From positions 1-41,134 of the IMG/VR virus record IMGVR_UViG_3300023273_000524: 41,134 nt of DNA; one strand, given 5' to 3'. The position numbers and the translations under genes were made by a program. This DNA comes from a virus. Under the pieces are notes generated by a model. That model had not been told where the DNA came from. It was given only the letters and a program-made list of their open reading frames with translations, and searched no databases. Every line of letters starts with the position of its first letter. Position 1 is the first letter of the stretch. Of the stretch, positions 14,520 to 21,799 are shown piece by piece.

Positions 14520-15397
14520 TACACTGCCATAGGTGCAGAAATACTATCCATTGGAGTATAGTTGATCAGTTTGTAATCCATTGCTTTTGTAGCAATCAAC
14601 TCGTTTAGTGTGCTAAATGCTGGCATCAACAAATGCGGACCGCTGTGTGGTTCACGAGTGATTTGCTCTTTTACTTGATCCATATGATTTTGATAGATAT
14701 GACAATCGCCACCAGTCCAAATAAAATCACCAACTTTTAACTCTAACAGGTTAGCAAACATATGTGTAAGCAAACTATAACTTGCAATATTAAAAGGCAC
14801 ACCTAGGAACATATCAGCACTGCGTTGATAAAGTTGACAGCTTAGTTCACCGTCCTGCACATAAAACTGAAACATGGTATGACAAGGCGGCAATGCCATT
14901 ACAGGTACACGATCTGCGTTCCAGGCACTTACAATATGCCGTCTGCTGTCTGGATCGTGTTTAAGACCTTCTAACACTTGTGCAATTTGATCCACATATC
15001 CCAGCTGTGAATCCCAGGTGCGCCATTGGTGCCCGTATACTGGGCCCAAATCTTTTACAGTATCGGTATTTGTATAACCTAAATCTGCTGCCTGTTTATC
15101 AGCATTGGCAGTCCAAATAGTGTTCTTGCCTACTAGTTCTTCACGAGACTTTCCGTAATGTATTTCAGCAAGACGTCTTTCGTCCGAACTGCCTTCTAGG
15201 AACCACAGTAATTCGCTAACAACACTTTTCCAAGCAAGTTTCTTTGTAGTAACAGCTGGAAAACTTTCACGCAGATTAAAACGCATTTGGTAGCCAAACA
15301 CGCCACGTGTTCCTACCCCTGTTCTGTCGTTGCGGTCTTTGCCATTAGCTAAAATATATTCTAATGCTTCTAAATACTGTTTCAATATGCTCTCCAC
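14519..15397 (-). CDS. td: Thymidylate synthase (ThyA type)
   Basis: A 292-aa folate-dependent thymidylate synthase converting dUMP to dTMP with methylene-THF. Catalytic Cys172 lies in ALPPCHTMFQFYV. Other family motifs are DRTGVGT (24-30), the SRRHIVSAWN arginines (151-160), and RSADMFLGVPFNIASYSLL. Length matches phage and bacterial ThyA (264-290 aa). It overlaps the DHFR gene by 16 bases, forming the classical frd-td pair of T4-like phages, which regenerates tetrahydrofolate used up by the reaction. No intron or truncation is present. Confidence 0.96.
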   Translation of the reverse strand: MESILKQYLEALEYILANGKDRNDRTGVGTRGVFGYQMRFNLRESFPAVTTKKLAWKSVVSELLWFLEGSSDERRLAEIHYGKSREELVGKNTIWTANADKQAADLGYTNTDTVKDLGPVYGHQWRTWDSQLGYVDQIAQVLEGLKHDPDSRRHIVSAWNADRVPVMALPPCHTMFQFYVQDGELSCQLYQRSADMFLGVPFNIASYSLLTHMFANLLELKVGDFIWTGGDCHIYQNHMDQVKEQITREPHSGPHLLMPAFSTLNELIATKAMDYKLINYTPMDSISAPMAV

Positions 15398-15864
15398 TTA
15401 TCAATATATAAATCGCCTTCGTGTTGACTACTTACAAGACTAAACGTAGTTTCAATGAGTTCTCGCGGTAGAAATGTGTCGCAATCATACGTGCCATCAA
15501 TACGACTCAGCCAAACTTCGTCAATGATGTCGAGGCTATCAGCAACTAGTTTAGCGCCACCAATGATCCAAACATCATCAGTCATATTCATAGTAACACA
15601 ACGAGACTTGTAAATATCAGGACGCACTACTTCAATGCGCTCGTGACTGTTTTCTCTCATTGTTCTTGATACAATAACATTGTGTCGTCTAGGCATTGGC
15701 TTGGGCATGTCAGGATCATCCCAAGTTGCTCTACCCATAACAACTGTACTATTGATTGTACATTCTTTGAACCATTGCAGGTCGGCAGGGTTATGTGGCC
15801 ACGGAAGTGTTCCGCTTTTGCCAATGCCCCATGCATCGTCACATGCTAGTATTGCTCTAATCAC
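15382..15864 (-). CDS. frd: Dihydrofolate reductase
   Basis: A 160-aa DHFR. Key segments: [13 protein letters not shown] (the Met20-loop region, about 11-23), TVVMGRATW (NADPH-binding), RRHNVIVSR, and [11 protein letters not shown]. The acidic active-site residue is in the NPADLQWFK segment. It reduces dihydrofolate to tetrahydrofolate with NADPH and partners the thymidylate synthase encoded directly downstream. It overlaps the ferredoxin gene by 8 bases at its start, so ferredoxin, DHFR and thymidylate synthase are likely co-translated. Confidence 0.92.
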   Translation of the reverse strand: MIRAILACDDAWGIGKSGTLPWPHNPADLQWFKECTINSTVVMGRATWDDPDMPKPMPRRHNVIVSRTMRENSHERIEVVRPDIYKSRCVTMNMTDDVWIIGGAKLVADSLDIIDEVWLSRIDGTYDCDTFLPRELIETTFSLVSSQHEGDLYIDKWRAY

Positions 15865-16198
15865 CTTGTCCTGGCTCCTCTGAAAAGTATTGCATTTTGC
15901 CTTCTACCCCATGCCATTCTTTGGCATCCTCAGGTACATCTTCTGGCCGCATTTCTGTAATCACAGGCCACAAGTCTGCATACTTTTGATTAAAGTCAAC
16001 CCACTCTGCTGCACCAGGTGCTGTATCAGGAAGAATTGCATCTGCAGGACATTCCGGCTCGCAGACGCCACAGTCAATGCATTCTATTGGATTAATAACC
16101 AGCATGTTTTCGCCTTCGTAGAAACAATCTACTGGACAAACTTCTACACAATCCATGTGTTTACATTTAATACATGCATCATTTACAATATATGTCAT
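15857..16198 (-). CDS. fdxA: 7Fe ferredoxin (FdxA type)
   Basis: A 113-aa ferredoxin with all ligands of the bacterial FdxA/ferredoxin II family: Cys9, Cys17 and Cys50 for a 3Fe-4S cluster, and Cys21, Cys40, Cys43 and Cys46 for a 4Fe-4S cluster. The start [20 protein letters not shown] and the C-terminal ending with [10 protein letters not shown] and EEPGQGD are close to alphaproteobacterial FdxA as I remember it, so capture from such a host is likely. It differs from the plant-type 2Fe-2S ferredoxin carried by cyanophages. It is embedded between the clamp loader (overlap 4 bases) and DHFR (overlap 8 bases). It could donate electrons to the radical SAM enzymes or to ribonucleotide metabolism; the partner is unknown. 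Confidence 0.95.
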   Translation of the reverse strand: MTYIVNDACIKCKHMDCVEVCPVDCFYEGENMLVINPIECIDCGVCEPECPADAILPDTAPGAAEWVDFNQKYADLWPVITEMRPEDVPEDAKEWHGVEGKMQYFSEEPGQGD

Positions 16199-17121
16199 AG
16201 TGCTCCTAGTCGAATAAGTGTTGCTGCTAAGTTGATCTCTGGATCTACAACAAGTGTATGATCAACTAACCCTTGCTTAATAATTAGCACTGCTTGATCC
16301 TGTTGAGCATCTGTTCCGAACAACTCAATGTTGTCATACAACCAGCGATAAATCTCTTCCATTTCTTCTGCTCGTACCGCGCCGCACAACAGTTTTCTTG
16401 CATCATGAATCTTGCCTGCTTTGAACAGTTCAACCATTTCAAGTTTCCAGTCAGCTTCGCCGCTGTCGCCTTCTTGTGGTGATATCAACTCGCCGTCTAC
16501 ACTATTCATTTGTACCATGTTGATACACTTGCGCAAGTCTGGATATGTTGCTTTTACATAAGTGTCCAGTGTGTCCAAGTCTGGAGTAATACCTTCTGTG
16601 ATAAGAATAGTTGCAACTCTGGCAGTAAATTCTGTTTGATCAACTTTAGCGATATGAAACCCTTGACAACGACTGTGAATCGCAGGAATGATTCTGTTGG
16701 GATAGTTGCATGTTAGAATAAAACGTGCTGTAGTATGATACTCTTCCATAACACCACGTAGTGCTGCTTGTGCGTTTGGCGACAAGTAATCAGCCTCATC
16801 AAGTAGTACAACTTTAAAGTCACCAAACGGAATCATCTGTACAAACGAAACAATCTTGTCTCGCACATCTTCAACGCTGTTTGTACGACTTGCGTTGATC
16901 TCAAGAATATCAAGAGGATTTACATCAAGTTCGTTGAACAACAGTTTAGCAAGTGTTGTTTTACCAATTCCGGCATTGCCACTAAACAGCAAGTGCGGAA
17001 TGCTTGCGTCTTTGATCCAAGTGTTTACTTGTGCTTTTTGTGCTTCATCTCGAAACACATACCCATCTACTGTTTTAGGTCTATATTTTTCTACCCAGAG
17101 TTCTTTCAATTTAACCACCAT
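16195..17121 (-). CDS. 44: Clamp loader ATPase subunit (T4 gp44-like)
   Basis: A 308-aa AAA+ protein of the RFC/gp44 type: the N-terminal [16 protein letters not shown] signature, Walker A GNAGIGKT (48-55), Walker B VVLLDEAD (104-111), sensor 1 LTCNYPNRI and the SRC motif (150-152) that acts on the neighbouring subunit. It loads the sliding clamp (gp45) onto primed DNA together with gp62; neither lies in this window. T4 gp44 is 319 aa. The start could be ATG 17121 or TTG four codons in, which has GGTGG five bases upstream. The 3' end overlaps fdxA by 4 bases. Confidence 0.95.
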   Translation of the reverse strand: MVVKLKELWVEKYRPKTVDGYVFRDEAQKAQVNTWIKDASIPHLLFSGNAGIGKTTLAKLLFNELDVNPLDILEINASRTNSVEDVRDKIVSFVQMIPFGDFKVVLLDEADYLSPNAQAALRGVMEEYHTTARFILTCNYPNRIIPAIHSRCQGFHIAKVDQTEFTARVATILITEGITPDLDTLDTYVKATYPDLRKCINMVQMNSVDGELISPQEGDSGEADWKLEMVELFKAGKIHDARKLLCGAVRAEEMEEIYRWLYDNIELFGTDAQQDQAVLIIKQGLVDHTLVVDPEINLAATLIRLGAL

Positions 17122-17279
17122 CCTAATTTTGCGCCATTATGTATAATAATCATAAAGCAAGTTACCATATGTGTCAACCACCAAATGGTTCTAATAACAG
17201 CCACACTGTCTGCTTGGCTGTCTGTTTCTCCAACTTTCTCACCGAGGCTTTTTGCCCACAGTCTCCAAAGTTTTTTCAT
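17106..17279 (-). CDS. Small membrane protein (57 aa)
   Basis: The start is ATG 17279, four bases after the previous stop; the longer frame upstream overlaps that gene and lacks a site. It begins MKKLWRLWAKSLGEKVGETD and has one hydrophobic segment near residues 34-47 (WWLTHMVTCFMIII). Similar small proteins with a basic Trp-rich start and one membrane helix occur in marine T4-like phages. It overlaps the clamp loader start by 16 bases. Function unknown. Confidence 0.7.
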   Translation of the reverse strand: MKKLWRLWAKSLGEKVGETDSQADSVAVIRTIWWLTHMVTCFMIIIHNGAKLGWWLN

Positions 17280-17283
17280 CCTA

Positions 17284-17913
17284 TCAGTCCCACAAGTTCT
17301 CAAAGTAAGTTCCAAACAACTTAAAACCGTTGGTCATACGAGCTTGGTGAGCGTTACGACCTTCGTCATCAACCCATTCAAAGTGTCCGCTTAGAGGATT
17401 ATCATCCTCGCTTTCGATATACGGACCATAGTAATCTTCTCGCCAATCGTCACGACACTTTTGTTCAAACGCCCAAATCATTTCGTCCAGCACCCAATCC
17501 CAGCGTTCACAGTGTTTTGGATCAACATCGCCATTTTTTCTGTGTGCATCTAGTTGCTTTTTAGTAGCACGTAGTTCTTTTGGAACATCTTTCATGTCTA
17601 CCATAGGAGCGCCGTGTTTTGTTTCTTTCAACTGCACTAGCATAGGCAGGATGATAGGAGCAAGAGTATGATCCATACTCCAAGTATCCCAGCGGTCTAT
17701 ACGCACACGGATTTTTTGACTGTTACGCTTATCAAGCATAAAGTTGATCGTATGGTTGTAAATCCACTGCAACACATCTTCCGTCTTTTCTACAAAGTTT
17801 TCAAAACGTGTTTGTGTTTCAGGCCAATCGGTGTAGCCATACTTTTTGTTCATATAGCGGTCGTGGACATAACTCGTACAACGATCACGGTAACAACTTA
17901 TTTTAATCTTCAT
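17284..17913 (-). CDS. Conserved phage protein of unknown function (209 aa)
   Basis: The start is ATG 17913, with AGGA five bases upstream; the longer frame is not supported. The protein begins MKIKISCYRDRCTSYVHDRY and is rich in Trp, Asp and His (RIDRWDTWSMDHTLAPIILP, PKHCERWDWVLDEMIWAFEQ). I recognise it as a conserved family of marine T4-like phages with no assigned activity. The WDTWSMDHTL and ERWDWVLDEM motifs with many acidic residues could form a metal site, but this is a guess. It overlaps the 58-aa gene upstream by 11 bases and lies in the replication operon. Confidence 0.75.
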   Translation of the reverse strand: MKIKISCYRDRCTSYVHDRYMNKKYGYTDWPETQTRFENFVEKTEDVLQWIYNHTINFMLDKRNSQKIRVRIDRWDTWSMDHTLAPIILPMLVQLKETKHGAPMVDMKDVPKELRATKKQLDAHRKNGDVDPKHCERWDWVLDEMIWAFEQKCRDDWREDYYGPYIESEDDNPLSGHFEWVDDEGRNAHQARMTNGFKLFGTYFENLWD

Positions 17914-18079
17914 GACAATCCTGCATTTCGATACGACCTTTCTGAGTAAGTGCGGCAAATCCAAACTGCCAGGTTACTAGATCTTCTTTTATAAGTTCGC
18001 AATACTGACTGTACCAACGCTTGTGGTTTCCACCGTGTTTAGCTAATAGTAACAGTCTTTTCTTACGAAGTCTAGTCAT
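17903..18079 (-). CDS. Small basic protein (58 aa)
   Basis: The start is ATG 18079, in an ATGA overlap with the MazG-like gene. The N-terminus MTRLRKKRLLLLAKHGGNHK is strongly basic and the rest is amphipathic (YCELIKEDLVTWQFGFAALT). The size and charge could suit a small nucleic-acid-binding or regulatory protein, but no family is recognised. It overlaps the next gene by 11 bases. Support comes from coupling on both sides. Confidence 0.6.
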   Translation of the reverse strand: MTRLRKKRLLLLAKHGGNHKRWYSQYCELIKEDLVTWQFGFAALTQKGRIEMQDCHED

Positions 18080-18354
18080 TTTATAAGATCGCTCCAAGTC
18101 TTTAGTTTATCTCGCTTTACATTTACTCTAACACCTAATTCTTCATTTGTCAAGAGACCATGTTCTACCATTAGTTCAATCATACACAACACATCGCCTG
18201 CTTCTTCTAACAGTTTTACACGCTGTTTTTCTGTAGCATCTTCGATTGTTTCAAACTTGCGCATCATCTTTGAACAGCGTTGCGTTAGTTCACCGCACTC
18301 TTCCATAGTAATACACATCAGTTGTTGTAGTGTGTTAATAGGACTATTTTCCAT
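18076..18354 (-). CDS. MazG-like nucleotide pyrophosphohydrolase (92 aa)
   Basis: A short all-helical protein with the MazG-type motif pair: EECGEL (18-23, ExxE) and LLEEAGDVLCMIELM (48-62, ExxD), spaced as in the all-alpha NTP pyrophosphatase superfamily. The family hydrolyses nucleoside triphosphates to monophosphates with Mg2+. In phages it is thought to alter nucleotide pools or ppGpp, though the substrate is debated. It lies in the replication operon with dexA, gp44 and thymidylate synthase. A second, different member of the superfamily is at 21036-21392. Confidence 0.82.
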   Translation of the reverse strand: MENSPINTLQQLMCITMEECGELTQRCSKMMRKFETIEDATEKQRVKLLEEAGDVLCMIELMVEHGLLTNEELGVRVNVKRDKLKTWSDLIK

Positions 18355-18508
18355 CTTCTTGTTTCAACCTCCATTGACAATATATATCCATCCAAAGTTC
18401 ATGTACACCATAAGCAATAAATGCACCTAAGATAGGGATGGTGAAAAAAGCATTAATCATTGCACTTGCTACTAAAAATGCTATAGGATAATCATACCAC
18501 CGTATCAT
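18344..18508 (-). CDS. Small membrane protein (54 aa)
   Basis: A 54-aa frame from ATG 18508 to TAG at 18344-18346. It begins MIRWYDYPIAFLVASAMINA and has a long hydrophobic stretch (about 8-34), then a charged tail. The start overlaps the upstream stop as ATGA, and the 3' end overlaps the MazG-like gene by 11 bases, filling the space exactly. Marine T4-like phages carry similar one-helix proteins starting with K/R-W-Y-D-Y, from memory. Function unknown. Confidence 0.65.
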   Translation of the reverse strand: MIRWYDYPIAFLVASAMINAFFTIPILGAFIAYGVHELWMDIYCQWRLKQEDGK

Positions 18509-18687
18509 GCAAACCTCAAACTAAAATATGTTGCGTGTTTATCTTCTTTAAAAACAACTTCTGACAATCCACGAACTTTCCACTTACCTTGAATGGTAGG
18601 GCCATACTTTGTGTATAACCACATTATAGCCTCACGCCGTTCTTCTGTCGTCTTGCCAATGTTATTCAAATTAACTATCGTCGTCAT
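18505..18687 (-). CDS. Small conserved phage protein (60 aa)
   Basis: Most likely starts at ATG 18687, with product MTTIVNLNNIGKTTEERREA, giving 60 aa; the frame could extend 13 codons upstream to overlap the previous gene. Its fold cannot be guessed, but the TTEERREAIMWL helix and the basic C-terminal half (YFSLRF end) look like a small globular protein. The ribosome site (GAAGA) is weak. It is coupled to the 54-aa membrane gene by ATGA. Function unknown. Confidence 0.6.
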   Translation of the reverse strand: MTTIVNLNNIGKTTEERREAIMWLYTKYGPTIQGKWKVRGLSEVVFKEDKHATYFSLRFA

Positions 18688-18715
18688 TCTTTTCTTCACC
18701 CAAAATTCATACCAT

Positions 18716-18940
18716 CTAAGCAACATTAACTCCTATATTTTTTAATAGTTGCTTTCCATCTTCTACTTTGACCATGTCTTCGCATAATTCTTGTAACATC
18801 ATATTGTGCAGTGTCATAGCCATTTCAAACTTCTTCTGTGGAAGTGTTGCAAAAAATGCAAACAATTCGTCTGTAGAATCTCGTTTCCACATTTCATCAA
18901 GCATATTGCATTGTTCTTGTGTAAGTCCGTCGATTCTCAT
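18716..18940 (-). CDS. Small helical acidic protein (74 aa)
   Basis: A 74-aa protein beginning MRIDGLTQEQCNMLDEMWKR, with two amphipathic helices and many methionines (FEMAMTLHNMMLQELCEDMV). It resembles small proteins with a LTxEQxxxLDxMW start in marine T4-like phages, from memory; the function is unknown. Its start overlaps the exonuclease stop by 4 bases (ATGA-type), so it is co-translated with dexA. Confidence 0.65.
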   Translation of the reverse strand: MRIDGLTQEQCNMLDEMWKRDSTDELFAFFATLPQKKFEMAMTLHNMMLQELCEDMVKVEDGKQLLKNIGVNVA

Positions 18941-19455
18941 AGTCCAAGTTCCTTATATACCATTTGTACACCTTTTGCTTGAAAGTAAGCATCCGCTAGT
19001 GCGTTGTGTAGATCACTTTGCATTGCTTTACGTGGATCTACTTTTGCTAGTGCAAACAATGTACGACTATCACGCACTTGCCAAAACTGCCATGGAATAT
19101 TCTTTCCACGCTGCCGTAGCATATCTTCAATGATGGTAATATCAAATCCGTAGCCGTGTCCCCACAGCACATCTACACCTACCATCCACTTTGGAAGACT
19201 GTCTAAGAACACATCAACGTGCTCTCGTCCTTCAGTGCCAAATGCTTCGTCTTGCACTTTTTGATCCTGCTGACCCCACCAAGCAATAGTGCTATCATTT
19301 ACACTACGATCTTGTGAGTCTAAATCCAGTTTGTAGTAAAACTCACTGTGTGGTTCAGCATCACTGTTGGGATCAAACTTTACACCGCCAACTGTAAGCA
19401 CAGTTGCTTGTGGAGTTACATCTAGTGTTTCTAAGTCGATCATTGCGTGAATCAT
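18937..19455 (-). CDS. dexA: DexA-like 3'-5' exonuclease
   Basis: A 172-aa DEDD-family exonuclease with motif I DLET (Asp7, Glu9), motif II GHGYGFDI (Asp105) and motif III HNALADAY (His150, Asp155), which together place the four metal-binding acids and the catalytic His of the DEDDh subgroup. The sequence matches the phage T4 DexA/Rv2179c-like exonuclease family; T4 DexA is 227 aa, so this is a shorter version. It would degrade DNA or RNA from the 3' end, for host DNA turnover or repair. GAGG lies before ATG 19455, and a strong sigma70-like promoter lies 31 bases upstream, making it the first gene of the replication operon. Confidence 0.9.
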   Translation of the reverse strand: MIHAMIDLETLDVTPQATVLTVGGVKFDPNSDAEPHSEFYYKLDLDSQDRSVNDSTIAWWGQQDQKVQDEAFGTEGREHVDVFLDSLPKWMVGVDVLWGHGYGFDITIIEDMLRQRGKNIPWQFWQVRDSRTLFALAKVDPRKAMQSDLHNALADAYFQAKGVQMVYKELGL

Positions 19456-19485
19456 AATATGCCTCGTTGTTGTTTTGTATATTTT

Positions 19486-19514
19486 ATACTACGGCATAAT
19501 TTTCTTTTTGTCAA
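19486..19514 (-). promoter_or_regulatory. Sigma70-type promoter TTGACA-N17-TAGTAT before dexA
   Basis: On the minus strand a perfect -35 TTGACA (19509-19514) and a -10 TAGTAT (19486-19491) are separated by exactly 17 bases. The start would be near 19479, giving a short leader with the GAGG site of dexA. A GTATA-TTT-TATAC inverted repeat overlaps the region just after the -10 box. The promoter sits inside the 3' end of the radical SAM gene. The same element, with the same -35, -10 and spacing, is found at 22237-22265. Confidence 0.75.
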
Positions 19515-20397
19515 GTGAAATCTTTTCTACACTACCAGAGTTAATAGGACATAATACACATTGTGGTACACTATTTGAAAGTGCAGATACCTGTTCTTCT
19601 AGTGTATTTGAAAATGCATCAATGGGTTTATAGCTTTCATATAGATCTTTATCCTGTTTTCTTACAGGATATTTCTTAACAAACGCTTGTGCTCCTACAA
19701 CAGTACCGCATTTGTACATTTTACCTTTATATATATACGGACAGTCATTGTGCCAACATGCAGTGTGTGCCTGTTCTCTATCGCTTTCATAAAAGTTATA
19801 AACACCGTTGTCGATACTTTTTACACCCCATGGCATAAACTTGTCTTTATAGTTTATTATAAATGCTGGATGATCCCCTACAAGAATAGCTTCTTCATAA
19901 TAGCACCCAGCATGGCGTGCTTGATCTTTGATAAAGTTGTTTTTTGTTACTGTATATTTTTCGTATTTGCCGTCTAGTACTTCGTCAATAATTGCAAATG
20001 CTTTTGGAACATGATCCTGAGAATGAAAACTAAGTTCTACAGTAACTCCTCTGTCAAACCAGGCTTTCATTTTATCTGCATGTTTAGATAATAAAGTCCC
20101 GTTTGTTACCACTCTAAAATCTCTACAAGTGAATACATCACGTAATCCGTGAACCCAGTTGTCTAAATCATTGTTTGTAAAAGGTTCGCCACCAATAATA
20201 CCAAAATCATTTACATGAAGTTTTTCACTCCATCTCTGTGCTTCTCTTGCAAAGTCACTAAACTTTTCTTGTCCACTAATAGCAAAGTTATTAAAGTTAC
20301 TACAGTTTGTACAAGTTAAGTTACAACTATGACCGATATACCATTGTAATGCATGAACTAGTATTTTTTCGTTTTTAAGTATTCTACCGTTTAGCAT
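19489..20397 (-). CDS. Radical SAM protein with SPASM-like C-terminal cysteines
   Basis: A 302-aa protein with the radical SAM motif CNLTCTNC (Cys25, Cys29, Cys32, CX3CX2C) that binds the 4Fe-4S cluster cleaving S-adenosylmethionine, and the GGEP motif (69-72) for SAM binding. The C-terminus has five cysteines (214, 219, 230, 280, 283) in a layout like SPASM/twitch auxiliary Fe-S cluster domains, which are common in peptide- and protein-modifying members such as anaerobic sulfatase maturases. The substrate is unknown. The start overlaps the nitroreductase stop by 7 bases, so the two are likely translated together. Confidence 0.88.
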   Translation of the reverse strand: MLNGRILKNEKILVHALQWYIGHSCNLTCTNCSNFNNFAISGQEKFSDFAREAQRWSEKLHVNDFGIIGGEPFTNNDLDNWVHGLRDVFTCRDFRVVTNGTLLSKHADKMKAWFDRGVTVELSFHSQDHVPKAFAIIDEVLDGKYEKYTVTKNNFIKDQARHAGCYYEEAILVGDHPAFIINYKDKFMPWGVKSIDNGVYNFYESDREQAHTACWHNDCPYIYKGKMYKCGTVVGAQAFVKKYPVRKQDKDLYESYKPIDAFSNTLEEQVSALSNSVPQCVLCPINSGSVEKISLDKKKIMP

Positions 20398-21014
20398 TTA
20401 TCCACTTGTATTTTTTGTTTCTTCTTGGTAGGAAAAACAAAATCCTCTGCGTGATGTTCACGTCGTGGACGAGTTTCGTCTTTGAATCCTATACCCATCA
20501 ACAAATGTACATGTGTATCAATATCTAATATTTCTGCAACTTGTGCAGGATCAAAACATGCGCAACAACCTGTGCTATAACCTAGCATACTTGCTGTAAT
20601 ATTTGCATATCCTGCTGCAATACCCACTGCCATGTGTTTGTCTTTGAGCAAGTCTTCGGGCTTTTCTAAATCCTTGCTTGGAACAAATACATCTCCAAAA
20701 ATATTTTCTTTTGGTTCTTCGTTTGATTCTGCAAATACGACCAACAAATTTGCTAATACCTGACTGTTTGTAACAGTTTCATTTGTTTGAAAGTTAGAGA
20801 TAAAACCGTTGGTTGTTTGATATATACGTTCAATCTTATCTCTATCTGTAACAAATATAACTTTGTAATATGCTACATTTTGTTTACTAGGACAATCGGC
20901 AACGGCTGTTCTAATAACCTCGATATCCTCATCTGGAATAGTTTTACTTAAATCCCAGTTACGTTGACAATGTTGACTTCTAATGATTGCTTTTTTGATA
21001 TCAGATTTATTCAC
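20391..21014 (-). CDS. Nitroreductase-like flavoprotein
   Basis: A 207-aa protein matching the nitroreductase fold: an N-terminal RNWDLSKTIPDEDIEVIRTA segment (the S/R-x-R-x-F/W start that binds FMN phosphate), PSKQNVAYYKVIFVTD, and AVGIAAGYANITASMLGYST, the family's conserved helix. The C-terminal KDETRPRREHHAEDFV is a typical tail. The family uses FMN and NAD(P)H to reduce nitro groups, quinones, flavins or enones, or in modified versions to dehydrogenate peptides. The start is GTG 21014, with AAGGAG seven bases upstream. It lies directly before, and overlaps, a radical SAM gene, so joint action on one substrate is a fair hypothesis. Confidence 0.85.
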   Translation of the reverse strand: MNKSDIKKAIIRSQHCQRNWDLSKTIPDEDIEVIRTAVADCPSKQNVAYYKVIFVTDRDKIERIYQTTNGFISNFQTNETVTNSQVLANLLVVFAESNEEPKENIFGDVFVPSKDLEKPEDLLKDKHMAVGIAAGYANITASMLGYSTGCCACFDPAQVAEILDIDTHVHLLMGIGFKDETRPRREHHAEDFVFPTKKKQKIQVDKC

Positions 21015-21031
21015 AGCAGTTCTCCTTTGTA

Positions 21032-21040
21032 GTATTTAGC
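21032..21040 (-). promoter_or_regulatory. Late-promoter-like box GCTAAATAC
   Basis: GCTAAATAC on the minus strand overlaps the stop codon of the MazG-like gene and lies 17 bases before the GTG start of the nitroreductase gene, with AAGGAG between. It is a weaker match to the GATAAATA box than others here. If real, it would let the nitroreductase/radical SAM pair be expressed late. Confidence 0.4.
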
Positions 21041-21392
21041 CTACAAACTGTGCAAGTTGTGGCGGTTGCCAACCTTCTGGTTTTAGCACTTTGCCGTCTT
21101 CACGCTTGCGTACTTTGCCTGTTTCTGCATCAATCTTAGCAAAGTTTGTGTCCATTACTTCTTTCCATGCGCCTTCTCCGTCAAAGCCGCCTGCACGAAT
21201 AGCACCCATAGTTACAACAAGAATGTCTACAAGTGCATCGAGTTGTTCTACCTGGTCATCTGCTAAAACTGCTTCTACAAGTTCGCTTACTTCTTCGTCA
21301 ACAAGCGACAAATACATTTTGTAGTTTGCTGCACTGGGCTCTTGGTCACACGCTGTATGAAACGTGTCAATATCTTTAAATGGGTTTGTCAT
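21036..21392 (-). CDS. MazG-like / phosphoribosyl-ATP pyrophosphohydrolase-like protein (118 aa)
   Basis: A 118-aa all-helical protein with the superfamily motif EEVSELVEA (33-41) and a second acidic helix EQLDALVDILVVTMGA (49-64). The tail NFAKIDAETGKVRKREDGKV is typical of phage members annotated as pyrophosphohydrolases of the PRA-PH/MazG clan. It probably cleaves a nucleoside triphosphate, or a (d)NTP derivative, to the monophosphate. It is coupled by TAATG to the GroES-like gene. It is unlike the 92-aa MazG-like protein at 18076-18354, so the phage carries two distinct enzymes of this clan. Confidence 0.82.
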   Translation of the reverse strand: MTNPFKDIDTFHTACDQEPSAANYKMYLSLVDEEVSELVEAVLADDQVEQLDALVDILVVTMGAIRAGGFDGEGAWKEVMDTNFAKIDAETGKVRKREDGKVLKPEGWQPPQLAQFVG

Positions 21393-21799
21393 TATGCGCC
21401 GGCTCCAAATGATTCTGGACTAATCGTTGCATGATCGCCATCGTTGTATTCTTTACCAAACTGTACACCAGTGGGTTTTTCATTACTAAATGCTAAGATA
21501 CAATCTGCATCTACCATACGCAGTTCTAACTCTCCCGAACCTTCATCAATTTTTACACCACGAGTCCAACGACCGTGTTCAATCAATACCCAATCTCCGA
21601 TCTGATATGCTGAATCATTTTTAGGACCTTTTGCATGTACCTGTCCCCAGCGTGGATAGATACCACGAGTTGATCCGTTATCATCACTAATAATAATTCC
21701 ACTTTTAAGAGTTTGCTCTCCAAAGTACATATTGCTTACAATTACTCTATCATTAATAGGAGTTAGAGTACCTTGTATTGTATTCATGTTTAATGCCAT
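21392..21799 (-). CDS. 31: GroES/gp31-like co-chaperonin
   Basis: A 135-aa protein with the GroES fold signature: TPINDRVIV (13-21), a mobile-loop-like segment EQTLKSGIIISDDNG (28-42), VHAKGPKNDSAYQIGDWVLI (54-73), and a final strand DADCILAFSNEK (97-108). T4 gp31 replaces GroES on the host GroEL to fold the large capsid protein, and similar proteins occur in marine T4-like phages. The C-terminal extension (about 110-135) is unlike GroES. It starts at ATG 21799 with AGGTGA upstream, overlapping the previous stop as TAATG. Confidence 0.75.
   Translation of the reverse strand: MALNMNTIQGTLTPINDRVIVSNMYFGEQTLKSGIIISDDNGSTRGIYPRWGQVHAKGPKNDSAYQIGDWVLIEHGRWTRGVKIDEGSGELELRMVDADCILAFSNEKPTGVQFGKEYNDGDHATISPESFGAGA

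Noticed and set aside
17284-17964. Longer upstream starts for the 209-aa and several small genes (17964, 17315, 18097, 18726, 10709, 11130, 1737)
   Set aside because: These extensions read into the preceding gene and lack ribosome sites, while the internal ATGs have a ribosome site or a tight ATGA/stop junction.
18370-18400. Plus-strand TTGACA at 18375-18380 as a promoter
   Set aside because: No plus-strand gene follows, and it lies inside the coding region of a minus-strand small gene. Treated as chance.
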